From: Lutibacter oricola
Lineage (GTDB): Bacteria > Bacteroidota > Bacteroidia > Flavobacteriales > Flavobacteriaceae
Direction: 5' to 3'
Assembly (NCBI RefSeq): GCF_900106565.1
Contig: NZ_FNNJ01000006.1
Span: forward strand, 62,001-126,000
Length of the DNA stretch: 64,000 nt
Position 1 is the first letter of the stretch. Each line of letters begins with the position of its first letter. Below, in pieces: positions 7,992 through 16,301 of this stretch. Below the pieces are notes generated by a model. The model had not been told where the DNA came from, made no database searches, and worked only from the letters and a program-made list of their open reading frames with translations. The position numbers and the translations under genes were made by a program.

Positions 7992-8324
7992 CTAAAAATA
8001 TTTACTAAATATTTTAATAAGAACAAGTGATTTTATAACTATTAATCCAGTAAAAAACCAGATGGGTGTTTTTGTAGTTTCTTTTAATTCAAAATATGCC
8101 AGCTTAATATTCGCTGGCATATTTTGTAAAGTATATTGTTGTTTACATTTATTGCATTCTGAAGTTCCAGATTTTCCTCCAGATAAAAAAGGAATACTAA
8201 ATAAATGCTTATAGGTTCCAATAATTGAAACTTTAGTTGCGTTTTTTTTATTGCATTTAGGGCAGGTTAAATCTTGTGAATGCTCACTTTTTAATATTGT
8301 TGATTTTTTTCCTGCTAAAAACAT
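7992..8324 (-). CDS. Zinc-ribbon membrane protein, short paralog
   Basis: This 110-residue protein has C21-x2-C24 and C57-x2-C60, exactly the positions of its downstream twin, followed by 'KTPIWFF' and a C-terminal transmembrane helix (about 89-107). It lacks the C-terminal soluble domain. Its start lies two bases after the yebC stop, so the two are likely translationally coupled. The ribbon would face the cytoplasm if the positively charged end (..KIFSKYF) were outside, but orientation is uncertain. No function is known. Confidence 0.72.
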   Translation of the reverse strand: MFLAGKKSTILKSEHSQDLTCPKCNKKNATKVSIIGTYKHLFSIPFLSGGKSGTSECNKCKQQYTLQNMPANIKLAYFELKETTKTPIWFFTGLIVIKSLVLIKIFSKYF

Positions 8325-8326
8325 AA

Positions 8327-9043
8327 TTAAACTTGCATTGAGTGGTATACGTTTTGAACATCATCATCTTCTTCTAAACGCTCTAACAATTTATCTACAT
8401 CAGCTTGTTGTTCTTCACTTAAAGTATTTGTAGTTGTTGGAATACGTTCAAAACCTGAAGAAAGAATTTCTAAGCTGTTTTCTTCTAAATATTTTTGAAT
8501 TGCTCCAAACTGCTCAAACGGAGCATAAATTAGAATACCATCTTCATCTTCAAAAACCTCTTCAACTTCAAAGTCAATTAATTCTAGTTCAAACTCTTCA
8601 AGATCTATTTTTAAATCTTCGGTTTTAACTCTAAAGTTACAAGTATGGTCAAACATAAAAACTACCGACCCAGACGTTCCCATATTACCATCACATTTGC
8701 TAAAAGCAGCTCTTACATTAGCAACAGTACGGTTGTTATTATCTGTAGCAGTTTCTACAACTACAGCAATACCGTGTGGTGCATAACCTTCAAACAAAAC
8801 TTCTTTATAGTTAGCTGTGTCTTTATCGCTTGCTTTTTTTATGGCACGTTCAACATTATCTTTAGGCATATTTGCAGCCTTTGCATTTTGAATTACAGCC
8901 CTTAAACGTGAGTTAGTTTCCGGATTTGATCCTCCTTCTTTAACTGCCATAACAATATCTTTACCAATACGTGTAAAGGTTTTTGCCATTGCCGACCAAC
9001 GTTTCATTTTTCTAGCTTTTCTAAATTCAAATGCTCTTCCCAT
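8327..9043 (-). CDS. yebC: YebC/PmpR family protein
   Basis: This 238-residue full-length protein opens with 'MGRAFEFRKARKMKRWSAMAKTFTRIGKDI' and contains 'NMPKDNVERAIKK' and 'YEVLFEGYAPHGIAVVVE..TDNNNRT', all hallmark YebC stretches. The acidic C-terminal half (domains II and III) is present. YebC proteins were first described as transcription regulators; more recent work links them to relieving ribosome stalling, in line with the mitochondrial homologue TACO1. It is cytoplasmic. A good Bacteroidetes promoter lies upstream (9066-9096), and two zinc-ribbon genes follow in the same direction. Confidence 0.93.
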   Translation of the reverse strand: MGRAFEFRKARKMKRWSAMAKTFTRIGKDIVMAVKEGGSNPETNSRLRAVIQNAKAANMPKDNVERAIKKASDKDTANYKEVLFEGYAPHGIAVVVETATDNNNRTVANVRAAFSKCDGNMGTSGSVVFMFDHTCNFRVKTEDLKIDLEEFELELIDFEVEEVFEDEDGILIYAPFEQFGAIQKYLEENSLEILSSGFERIPTTTNTLSEEQQADVDKLLERLEEDDDVQNVYHSMQV

Positions 9044-9065
9044 AATTAAATTTTAATTTGTGTTG

Positions 9066-9096
9066 CAAATGTAAAAATTACAATGTGTTTTTACAA
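9066..9096 (-). promoter_or_regulatory. Promoter of yebC
   Basis: On the minus strand the -7 element TACATTTG (9066-9073) fits TAnnTTTG. A -33 TTG (9094-9096) lies 20 nt upstream, inside the 17-23 nt range typical of Bacteroidetes sigma factors. Confidence 0.65.
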
Positions 9097-9203
9097 CTTA
9101 GATTACTTATTAAATATATGAGATTGAATTGTTGTTAAAGATTTAAGTAAAAAAATAATCATTTGTACTCTATTTTTAACAATTAGTGCTTCAAAAATAC
9201 TAA

Positions 9204-9231
9204 TTGTACACTGTTATAACTTGTATATTTG
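9204..9231 (+). promoter_or_regulatory. Promoter of the ThuA-DUF1080 gene
   Basis: -33 TTG at 9204-9206 and -7 TATATTTG at 9224-9231 with a 17-nt spacer, 23 bases before the ATG at 9255. It matches the Bacteroidetes consensus exactly. Confidence 0.72.
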
Positions 9232-9254
9232 ATTGGTAACAAAAAACCAAAACA

Positions 9255-10814
9255 ATGTTTAAAAAATCTTTTCTTTCAATAATAATATTTGTAATTAGTT
9301 TTTCTGAATTAATAGCTCAAGAAGCTATAGATGTACTTGTTTTTTCAAAAACATCAGGTTATAGACATAAATCTATAGAAACAGGACAAGAAGCTTTTAA
9401 AAAATGGGGAGAAAAAGAGAAATGGAATGTTTCTTTTTCTGAAGAAACTTCATATTTAAACAATTCAAATTTAAAAAATATTGAAGTTTTAGTTTTTTTA
9501 AATACAACATTAGAGGTGTTGGATACAGACTCTAGAATTGCTTTAAAAAAATACATAAACAATGGAGGTGGATTTGTGGGGGTACATTCAGCAACAGATA
9601 CGGAGTATAATTGGCCTTGGTATCATCAAATGGTTGGAGCTCAATTTATCAGTCATCCAAAAACGCAAGTTGCAACAATGGATGTTAATCATACGTGTAA
9701 TCATCCATCAATTAAGCATTTTGAAGAAACTTTTACAGTAAAAGATGAATGGTATAATTTTAAAGATGAGGTTCTGCCAAGAGTAAATGTGTTGTTAACA
9801 CTAGACGAAAGTACTTATGAAGGTAAACGAATGCATAAAAACCATCCTATTGCTTGGTATCAATATTATGAAGGAGGTAGAATTTTTTATACAGGAATGG
9901 GACATACAAAAGAAATTTATTTTAATCCTGCATATAAAAAGCATTTGGTTGAAGGTATTAATTGGACAGCCAAACGTACCAATGTAGAGTTTGAAAAAGG
10001 TTGGAGTAATTTACTTGACCCAGAATTATCAAAGTGGAATAAATTTATGGGAGTTCCTCACGAAACTGTAGATATAAAATGGGAAGGGAAAAGTACAGAT
10101 GGAAGAACAGGTAAGCCTTTAGGGCTAAATAACGATCCAAAAAATGTTTTTTCAACAATACAAGATAATGGTGAAACGTTGTTATATATTACAGGTGAAG
10201 TTTATGGAGGCTTAACAACTAAAGAAGAATACAGTAACTACCATTTTAAGGCACAATTTAAATGGGGCGAAAAAAAATGGGAGCCTCGATTAAACGCTAA
10301 AAGAGATAACGGAATATTATACCATTGTAACGGTCCACATGGTGCATTTTGGAATGTTTGGATGAGTAGTTTAGAGTGTCAAATACAAGAAGGAGATTGT
10401 GGTGATTTTATAGCTTTAAATAATGTATATGGTGATGTGCCTGTAGATAAATTAATAAATAAAAACGGAAAACCATATTTTGTGTATAATCCAAAAGGTA
10501 AATTAACACCTTTAAAATGGGGAGCTGGATTTGAAAGTGGACAAGCTTCAAAAAATAAATTGTATGAAAAACCAAATGGAGAATGGAATACCATTGAGGT
10601 GATTTGTGTTGGTAGAACAAGTTTACACGTTGTAAACGGGCATGTAGTAAATGTTATTAAAAATGCAAGGTATGATGTTGGAGGAAAAACAATTCCAATT
10701 GAAAGCGGTAAAATTCAAATTCAGTCTGAAGCAGCCGAAACATATTATAAAAATATTATGATTAAGCCGATATCAAAGTTTCCAAAAAAATATAGAAAGC
10801 AAGCTAAATTATAA
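9255..10814 (+). CDS. Secreted ThuA-like domain fused to DUF1080 (3-keto-disaccharide hydrolase-like)
   Basis: A signal peptide (1-21, 'ELIA-Q') precedes a ThuA-like glutamine-amidotransferase fold (about 25-238: 'VLVFSKTSGYRHKSIE', 'GGGFVGVHSATDTEYNWPWY', 'GRIFYTGMGHTKEIY'). A DUF1080 jelly-roll domain (about 265-512) follows. ThuA-like proteins are tied to trehalose and other disaccharide use through 3-keto sugars, and DUF1080 proteins include 3-keto-glycoside hydrolases. The fusion suggests a periplasmic enzyme acting on oxidised disaccharides. Length and both domains are intact. No oxidoreductase or SusCD pair lies beside it, so the substrate is open. It has its own promoter and terminator, making it monocistronic. 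Confidence 0.85.
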   Translation: MFKKSFLSIIIFVISFSELIAQEAIDVLVFSKTSGYRHKSIETGQEAFKKWGEKEKWNVSFSEETSYLNNSNLKNIEVLVFLNTTLEVLDTDSRIALKKYINNGGGFVGVHSATDTEYNWPWYHQMVGAQFISHPKTQVATMDVNHTCNHPSIKHFEETFTVKDEWYNFKDEVLPRVNVLLTLDESTYEGKRMHKNHPIAWYQYYEGGRIFYTGMGHTKEIYFNPAYKKHLVEGINWTAKRTNVEFEKGWSNLLDPELSKWNKFMGVPHETVDIKWEGKSTDGRTGKPLGLNNDPKNVFSTIQDNGETLLYITGEVYGGLTTKEEYSNYHFKAQFKWGEKKWEPRLNAKRDNGILYHCNGPHGAFWNVWMSSLECQIQEGDCGDFIALNNVYGDVPVDKLINKNGKPYFVYNPKGKLTPLKWGAGFESGQASKNKLYEKPNGEWNTIEVICVGRTSLHVVNGHVVNVIKNARYDVGGKTIPIESGKIQIQSEAAETYYKNIMIKPISKFPKKYRKQAKL

Positions 10815-10829
10815 GTTGTAAAAAACATA

Positions 10830-10865
10830 AAAAAGGGCAATTGAAGTTATTCAATTGCCCTTTTT
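10830..10865. terminator. Bidirectional terminator between ThuA-DUF1080 and the carboxyltransferase
   Basis: A 16-bp stem (10830-10845 / 10850-10865) with core AGGGCAATTGAA and loop GTTA, A-flanked and T-flanked so that it works for both convergent genes. Confidence 0.9.
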
Positions 10866-10882
10866 ATTTAAATATGTTTGTT

Positions 10883-12511
10883 TTAAACTTGTATAACACC
10901 TAAGTTAAAAGGTTTTTCAATAGGAGCGTGGTTAGCAGCTTCAATACCCATACTAATCCATTTTCTAGTGTCTAAAGGATTTATAACTCCGTCTGTCCAT
11001 AACCTTGCAGCTGCATAATATGGCGAAGTTTGAGCATCATATTTTGCTTGGATAGTTGCCAAAATTTCCTGTTCTTTTTCTTTAGAAATGTTTTCACCTT
11101 GTTTTTTAAGTGAAGCTTTTTCAATTTGAAGTAAAACTTTAGCAGCTTGGGCACCTCCCATAACAGCAAGTCTAGCCGAAGGCCAAGCAACAATTAATTT
11201 AGGGTCGTAGGCTTTACCACACATTGCATAATTACCAGCACCGTAAGAATTACCAATTATTATAGTAAATTTAGGTACTACAGAATTACTTACTGCATTT
11301 ACCATTTTAGCACCATCTTTAATAATGCCACCGTGTTCACTTTTACTACCAACCATAAAGCCAGTAACGTCTTGTAAAAATACTAAAGGAATTTTTTTCT
11401 GGTTGCAGTTTGCAATAAATCGGGTTGCTTTATCTGCACTATCCGAATAAATTACTCCGCCAAATTGCATTTCTTTTTTAGCGTTTTTTACAACTTTACG
11501 TTGGTTGGCAACAATTCCAACGGCCCAGCCATCAATTCTTGCGTAAGCACAAACAATAGTTTTACCATAATCTTTTTTGTATTCTTCAAATTCAGAATTA
11601 TCAACAACGCGTTTAATAATATCTCTAATTTCGTACTGATCGGTTCTAGTTCTTGGTAAAATTCCAAAAATATCATCTTCATTTTCTTTCGGCTTTATTG
11701 ATTCGGAACGATTGAATCCAGCTTTATCAAAATCACCAATTTTATCTACAATATTTCTAATTTTGTTTAAAGCATCTTCATCATCACTTGCTTTGTAATC
11801 TGTAACGCCACTAATTTCACAATGTGTAGTTGCTCCGCCAAGCGTTTCATTATCAATACTTTCACCAATAGCAGCTTTTACAAGATAACTACCGGCTAAA
11901 AATATACTAGAAGTTTTATCAACAATCATAGCCTCATCACTCATAATAGGTAAATAAGCTCCACCCGCAACACAACTTCCCATAACTGCAGATATTTGAG
12001 TAATTCCCATACTACTCATAATGGCATTATTTCTAAAAATTCTTCCAAAATGTTCTTTATCTGGAAAAATTTCATCTTGCATAGGTAAGTAAACTCCGGC
12101 ACTATCAACTAAATAAATAATAGGAATTTTATTCTCTATAGAAATTTCTTGGGCACGTAAATTCTTTTTTCCTGTAATAGGAAACCAAGCTCCGGCTTTT
12201 ACCGTGGCATCATTAGCAACAACAATACATTGCTTTTTATTAATGTAACCCATTTTTACAACAACTCCACCAGAAGGGCAGCCACCGTGCTCTTTATACA
12301 TTTCTTCTCCAGCAAATGCACCAATTTCAATAGAATTACTATTTTTATCTAATAAATAATCAATTCGTTCTCGAGCGGTAAGTTTACCTTTTGCTTTATG
12401 TTTTTCAATTCTAGCTTCACCACCGCCTTTATAAACTTTTAAAAGCTTTCTTTTTAATGCTGCTAATTCTAGTTTATTATGATCTTCGTTTTTGTTGAAG
12501 TTGATATCCAT
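10883..12511 (-). CDS. Acyl-CoA carboxylase beta (carboxyltransferase) subunit, methylcrotonyl-type
   Basis: This 542-residue protein has two crotonase-like carboxyltransferase halves. It carries 'ECxPSGGV'-like 'GGCPSGGVV', 'IVANDATVKAGAW', 'YLVDSAGVYLPMQDEIFPDKEHFGRIF' and 'VMGSCVAGGAYLPIMSDE', which are closer to methylcrotonyl/geranyl-CoA carboxylase beta subunits than to propionyl-CoA carboxylase. The enzyme transfers carboxyl from biotin to an acyl-CoA, as in leucine or isoprenoid breakdown. Alpha (biotin) subunits are not in the window, so the holoenzyme partner is elsewhere. It is transcribed alone on the minus strand. Substrate assignment within the acyl-CoA carboxylase group is inference. 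Confidence 0.85.
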   Translation of the reverse strand: MDINFNKNEDHNKLELAALKRKLLKVYKGGGEARIEKHKAKGKLTARERIDYLLDKNSNSIEIGAFAGEEMYKEHGGCPSGGVVVKMGYINKKQCIVVANDATVKAGAWFPITGKKNLRAQEISIENKIPIIYLVDSAGVYLPMQDEIFPDKEHFGRIFRNNAIMSSMGITQISAVMGSCVAGGAYLPIMSDEAMIVDKTSSIFLAGSYLVKAAIGESIDNETLGGATTHCEISGVTDYKASDDEDALNKIRNIVDKIGDFDKAGFNRSESIKPKENEDDIFGILPRTRTDQYEIRDIIKRVVDNSEFEEYKKDYGKTIVCAYARIDGWAVGIVANQRKVVKNAKKEMQFGGVIYSDSADKATRFIANCNQKKIPLVFLQDVTGFMVGSKSEHGGIIKDGAKMVNAVSNSVVPKFTIIIGNSYGAGNYAMCGKAYDPKLIVAWPSARLAVMGGAQAAKVLLQIEKASLKKQGENISKEKEQEILATIQAKYDAQTSPYYAAARLWTDGVINPLDTRKWISMGIEAANHAPIEKPFNLGVIQV

Positions 12512-12588
12512 TTTACCTTTTAAATTTAAAGAAGCTAAAATACAAAATGAATGTTAAACTATGTTAAAATAACTACCCTGAATAAATA

Positions 12589-12623
12589 TACCTAGGTAAA
12601 TAAAATTAATTAATATATATTTG
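12589..12623 (+). promoter_or_regulatory. Promoter and candidate MarR operator for the DoxX operon
   Basis: A -7 element TATATTTG (12616-12623) has no TTG at the -33 spacing. Instead a perfect 10-bp palindrome TACCTAGGTA (12589-12598) lies where RNA polymerase would contact. Its position suits a repressor, and a MarR gene is third in the operon. Confidence 0.5.
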
Positions 12624-12690
12624 CATCAACTAAAAACTAAAAAAGTGAAATCGTAGATTCACGAATACAAAAAATCAAATTCAAACAATT

Positions 12691-13062
12691 ATGAGTAAAA
12701 CAAACAAAATTATTTATTGGGTGGCAACAGGATTACTAAGTGCATTATTATTAATGTCTGCTGGTATGTATGTGTTTAATAATGAAATGGTACAGGGGTT
12801 GTTTACAAGTTTTGGGTATCCAACTTACATTATTTATCCCTTAGCAGCACTTAAGGCTGCAGCCGTTGTGGTTTTATTAACTCAAAAACAATCTAATATT
12901 AAAGAATGGGCATATTCAGCATTGTTTTTTGAATTTATTCTAGCAGCTTTTGCACATATTATGATTAATGATGGAGAACAAGGGGCTGCAATTATTGCAA
13001 TTGTATTATTAGTTGTTTCTTATTTATTTGGAAAAAAAGTGTTTACACCAAAAAATATATAG
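12691..13062 (+). CDS. DoxX-like membrane protein
   Basis: This 123-residue integral membrane protein has four hydrophobic segments (about 8-28, 44-64, 72-94 and 98-116). It has the DoxX-like pattern 'KIIYWVATGLLSALLLMSAGMYVF' and 'GYPTYIIYPLAALKAAAVVVLL'. DoxX-family proteins occur in quinone or thiosulfate oxidoreductase complexes and in thiol-stress operons; this small form has no known reaction. It leads an operon with an FMN reductase, a MarR regulator and a pirin, separated by 2-base gaps or overlaps. A 67-base leader lies between the promoter and the start. Confidence 0.8.
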   Translation: MSKTNKIIYWVATGLLSALLLMSAGMYVFNNEMVQGLFTSFGYPTYIIYPLAALKAAAVVVLLTQKQSNIKEWAYSALFFEFILAAFAHIMINDGEQGAAIIAIVLLVVSYLFGKKVFTPKNI

Positions 13063-13064
13063 GT

Positions 13065-13595
13065 ATGAAAAATATTATAACATTAGGAGCTAGTACAAGT
13101 AAAAAATCTATTAATAAAGAGCTAGCAGAGTATACAGGAAGTTTATTGGGTAATGTAAACTTAATTAAAGTTGATTTAAATAATTTTGAAATGCCTATCT
13201 ATTCAGTAGATATTGAAGCTGAAAATGGCATGCCAAATGGTGCAAAAAAATTAAATGAATTGGTAGAAAGTGCTGATGGTTTTATTATTTCTTTTGCCGA
13301 ACATAACGGAGCTTATTCTGCCGCATTTAAAAATGCTTTTGATTGGCTGTCTAGAATAAACGGTAAGGTTTGGAGAGAAAAACCAATGTTGTTATTAGCA
13401 ACTTCACCCGGAGCTAGAGGTGGGCAAACGGTTTTAGATATTGCCTTAGGAAGATTCCCTTATATGGGTGGAAATATAATAGGTAGTTTATCTGTGCCTT
13501 CATTTTTCGATAATTTTAAAGGTGGAGAACTAGTTAATAGTGAATTAAAAAATGAACTATTAAAGCTGATTGAAGATTTTAATAAATCAATATAA
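13065..13595 (+). CDS. NADPH-dependent FMN reductase family protein
   Basis: This 176-residue flavodoxin-like protein has the phosphate-binding loop 'GASTSKKSINK' at residues 7-17 and the hallmark 'EHNGAYSAAFKNAFDWLSR' near residue 80, a form of the family's PEYNGxxPxxLKNAIDW. Such enzymes reduce quinones, azo dyes or chromate using NAD(P)H and bound FMN in the cytoplasm. It starts 2 bases after the DoxX gene and ends 2 bases before the marR gene. Together with the pirin this suggests a quinone or electrophile detoxification unit under MarR control. Substrate is unknown. Confidence 0.87.
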   Translation: MKNIITLGASTSKKSINKELAEYTGSLLGNVNLIKVDLNNFEMPIYSVDIEAENGMPNGAKKLNELVESADGFIISFAEHNGAYSAAFKNAFDWLSRINGKVWREKPMLLLATSPGARGGQTVLDIALGRFPYMGGNIIGSLSVPSFFDNFKGGELVNSELKNELLKLIEDFNKSI

Positions 13596-13597
13596 TT

Positions 13598-14056
13598 ATG
13601 GCTGAATTTTCCGAAGAAATAAAATCTAAATTTCCTAATGAGCGAGTAAAAGCTATGTTAAACATAAAGTTTACTGCAAATTATTTAGATAATATTGGGA
13701 GTTCGTTTTTAAAACCATTTAATATTTCCGAGCAACAGTATAATATTTTAAGAATATTAAGAGGAGCTAAAAAAGCAATTACTGTTAAAACCATAAAAGA
13801 AAGAATGGTTCAAAAATCGCCAAATTCAACGCGGTTAATGGATAAATTATGTGATAAAGGGCTAATTGATCGTATGCGTTGCGAAAATGATAGAAGAGTA
13901 GTTTATGTAGAAATTAATGATAAAGGCTTAGCATTATTGAATAAAATTAATATCGAAGAAATGGATACTGGAATTAGTACTATTTCAAATGAAGATGCTA
14001 AATTGTTGAATGATTTATTAGATAAATTTAGAGAAAATGATTTTAAAAGTTCATAA
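13598..14056 (+). CDS. MarR family transcriptional regulator
   Basis: This 152-residue protein has the winged helix of MarR: dimerisation helices at both ends, recognition region 'AITVKTIKERMVQKSPNSTRLMDKLCDKGLIDR' (about 60-95) and wing 'RCENDRRVVYVEINDKG'. It probably represses its own operon through the palindrome at 12589-12598, as MarR proteins commonly bind short inverted repeats over promoters and release with phenolic or oxidised ligands. Its 3' end overlaps the pirin start by 20 bases in another frame. Confidence 0.88.
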   Translation: MAEFSEEIKSKFPNERVKAMLNIKFTANYLDNIGSSFLKPFNISEQQYNILRILRGAKKAITVKTIKERMVQKSPNSTRLMDKLCDKGLIDRMRCENDRRVVYVEINDKGLALLNKINIEEMDTGISTISNEDAKLLNDLLDKFRENDFKSS

Positions 14057-14753
14057 AGCAAGTGATAGAGGGAATGCCGATTTTGGATGGTTGAAAGCAA
14101 ATTTTTCTTTCAGTTTTGGAAATTATTTCAATGCTGAAAGAATTAACTTTGGAGCACTTAGAGTTTTAAACGATGACTATATTAAAGGTGGTATGGGTTT
14201 TGGAACACATCCTCATAACAATATGGAAATTGTAACAATACCTCTTAAAGGTTCTTTAAAGCATAAAGATTCTATGTCTAACAAATGGATTCCTTTAGAG
14301 GTAGGTGAGGTTCAAGTTATGTCTGCAGGTAGTGGTATTCAGCATTCTGAAATGAACAATAATGCAGAAGAGGAATTGAACTTATTCCAAATATGGATTT
14401 TACCTAATCAAGAAAATTTAGAACCAAGATATGATCAAAAAGCGTTTTCGGTTTCAAATAGAGCTAACAAACTTCAAAAATTGGTTTCTTGGATAAAAGA
14501 TTCTGATGATGATTCTTTAAAAATACACCAAGATGCTAGAATATCAAGAATAGATTTGTCTAAAAAAAATAACTACAATTACGTGTTAAAAAATAAAAAT
14601 TACGGTGTTTATTTAATGCTTATTGAAGGTGAAATTTTAGTAAATAATGTTGTTCTAAATAAAAGAGATGCTCTTGAAATTGAACAAGCAAAACAATTTG
14701 AAATTGAAGCTATTAAACATTCAGAAATACTTTTTATAGAAGTACCAATGTAA
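14037..14753 (+). CDS. Pirin family protein
   Basis: This 238-residue bicupin has the pirin metal motif in the N-terminal cupin: 'GTHPHNNMEIVT' (two histidines and a glutamate) and 'SGIQHSEMN' (third histidine). The C-terminal cupin is diverged. Bacterial pirins such as YhhW have quercetinase activity or act in redox-sensing; the flavobacterial role is not known. It overlaps marR by 20 bases, so it is the last gene of the operon, and stops 2 bases from the convergent regulator with no terminator visible between them. A cytoplasmic role beside the FMN reductase fits quinone or flavonoid stress. Confidence 0.88.
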   Translation: MILKVHKASDRGNADFGWLKANFSFSFGNYFNAERINFGALRVLNDDYIKGGMGFGTHPHNNMEIVTIPLKGSLKHKDSMSNKWIPLEVGEVQVMSAGSGIQHSEMNNNAEEELNLFQIWILPNQENLEPRYDQKAFSVSNRANKLQKLVSWIKDSDDDSLKIHQDARISRIDLSKKNNYNYVLKNKNYGVYLMLIEGEILVNNVVLNKRDALEIEQAKQFEIEAIKHSEILFIEVPM

Positions 14754-14755
14754 TT

Positions 14756-16231
14756 TTACGAATAGTCATTTTGAATTTGTTTTACCATATTCTCAATGGC
14801 TTTGTTTTCAGCTTGCTTTTCTAATTCGGTAGCCTCACAAAATCTAACTTCACAATCTTTTATTGGACAGCGCTCACAAGTAACACCAACTTCTTTAGAA
14901 ATAATTGAGTTATCTGTTAAAAAATTTATTTTACTATTTAATAAAGGCGATAATAGTAAACCAATACTAATACTTCTATTGTAACCTTCTTTAAAAGGAT
15001 CTTTAGTTCCGCTACTTATAACTATGTATTTTAAATGATTGTCTGGATAGTTCGAAATTTGAATATCCGTGGTTATTTTAGATTTTTCTAAAAAGTTTAA
15101 TAGTGCAACAGATACCCATCTTCTGCAGTAATGCTCGTGAATTTCATTTGCTGTTGGTGGTTGTTGCTGTGTTATGTGTAATTCCTTAGAGAGTTTGTAC
15201 CGATTTTCTTGATCTTTGTTTGTAAATCTTAAGAAAAATAAATTTTTAAAATGAAAAACTTTAGGTAAAATATTAGTTAGCCTGGTGTAAAATGTTTCTG
15301 GTGAATCCGTATACTTCAAAATCATATCGTTAAATTTTGAAGAACTCCATTTGGGTTCATCAAAAAATAACTTTAAATCTTCAACAATATTTTTTCTAGG
15401 AATAATTAAAGCACCGGCAAAATAAGAAGCCATAAAATTGTTTAGTACCTGATCAAACCTTTGAAATTTAATCCACGGAAAAGTATATAGTCTATCTGTT
15501 AGATTTAAATAGTTATAAGCTATCTCTTTACCATAAATAAATGTTTTTTGAGATTCTCCAATGGTTTTACTAAGTAAAAGAGTTTTAGATTTTGGAATAA
15601 ATACAGATCGAATATCACTTAAATTACTATATTTATTTAATCCTTTTTTTAGAATTGTATAGCCAAATTCTTCAATTAAAATTTCTTCTAAATCATCACA
15701 TTTAATTTTTTCTTGAAGATTAATTTGATATGCTTTTGCAAATTTTTCTACGCTATCTTCTATGTCTTCAAAATAATTATTGTGTGCTTCTTGATAAGAT
15801 CTAAGTGCAGCTAAAAAGAAACTTTCTCTAGAAAGATTATAGTTTTGTGCAATTTCAATTAATGTACTTATAAAGGCATTTACTTTTGCTGGAGCATTAG
15901 AAATTATATCTATTAGATCAGATTCTTGGATGCCAAATAACTCTAAAGGAACTTCTTTTAAAATTTTAGATTGTAAAATTTCGCCTAATGGAGCAAGATT
16001 TTTATCTAATTTTAAAGAAACTAAATTATCATACGGTACTTCTAAAACATTTGCAAGAATAGCTATTTTATCTGTTTTTGGATATTTTTTTCCTTTTTCA
16101 ATTTCATTAAGGTAAGATTTTGAAATGTTTGAAAGCTTCGAAAGCCCAAATAGAGAAAGGTTTTTCTCCATACGGATTTGCCTTAATTTTAATCCGAAAA
16201 TTAATCTAATATATTCTTCTTCAATGTTCAT
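14756..16231 (-). CDS. XRE/ScfR (RamB-like) regulator of acetate metabolism
   Basis: An XRE helix-turn-helix (about 12-66: 'LRQIRMEKNLSLFGLSKLSNISKSYLNEIEKGKKYP') is followed by a central IrrE-like region with 'MASYFAGALIIPR'. The C-terminal ScfR-type domain ends in the cysteine cluster C452-x2-C455-x4-C460-x4-C465. This is the architecture of short-chain fatty-acyl regulators such as RamB, which controls glyoxylate-cycle genes in actinobacteria. The gene is divergent from aceB and aceA and shares an intergenic region holding AGCGAA operator copies. Direct control of aceBA is therefore a strong inference. Its -7 box TATCTTTG ends only 4 nt before the ATG, suggesting a leaderless mRNA. Confidence 0.85.
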   Translation of the reverse strand: MNIEEEYIRLIFGLKLRQIRMEKNLSLFGLSKLSNISKSYLNEIEKGKKYPKTDKIAILANVLEVPYDNLVSLKLDKNLAPLGEILQSKILKEVPLELFGIQESDLIDIISNAPAKVNAFISTLIEIAQNYNLSRESFFLAALRSYQEAHNNYFEDIEDSVEKFAKAYQINLQEKIKCDDLEEILIEEFGYTILKKGLNKYSNLSDIRSVFIPKSKTLLLSKTIGESQKTFIYGKEIAYNYLNLTDRLYTFPWIKFQRFDQVLNNFMASYFAGALIIPRKNIVEDLKLFFDEPKWSSSKFNDMILKYTDSPETFYTRLTNILPKVFHFKNLFFLRFTNKDQENRYKLSKELHITQQQPPTANEIHEHYCRRWVSVALLNFLEKSKITTDIQISNYPDNHLKYIVISSGTKDPFKEGYNRSISIGLLLSPLLNSKINFLTDNSIISKEVGVTCERCPIKDCEVRFCEATELEKQAENKAIENMVKQIQNDYS

Positions 16232-16235
16232 AAAA

Positions 16236-16243
16236 CAAAGATA
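16236..16243 (-). promoter_or_regulatory. -7 element of the ScfR regulator gene
   Basis: TATCTTTG on the minus strand fits TAnnTTTG. Only 4 nt separate it from the start codon, so transcription would begin at or next to the ATG. No TTG at the -33 spacing is seen; one AGCGAA copy lies 8 nt upstream of the box. Confidence 0.45.
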
Positions 16244-16248
16244 ATGTA

Positions 16249-16301
16249 TTTAGCGAAATAATAAAAATAATTAAAAAATGTATATTTAGCGAACGTTCGC
16301 T
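16249..16301. promoter_or_regulatory. Putative ScfR operator with three AGCGAA half-sites
   Basis: TTTAGCGAA occurs at 16249-16257 and again at 16285-16293, 36 bp apart. The second forms half of the perfect 14-bp palindrome AGCGAACGTTCGCT (16288-16301), which abuts the -33 TTG of aceB (16301-16303). The first copy lies just upstream of the regulator's own -7 box. This suits repression of aceBA and autoregulation. Confidence 0.6.
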
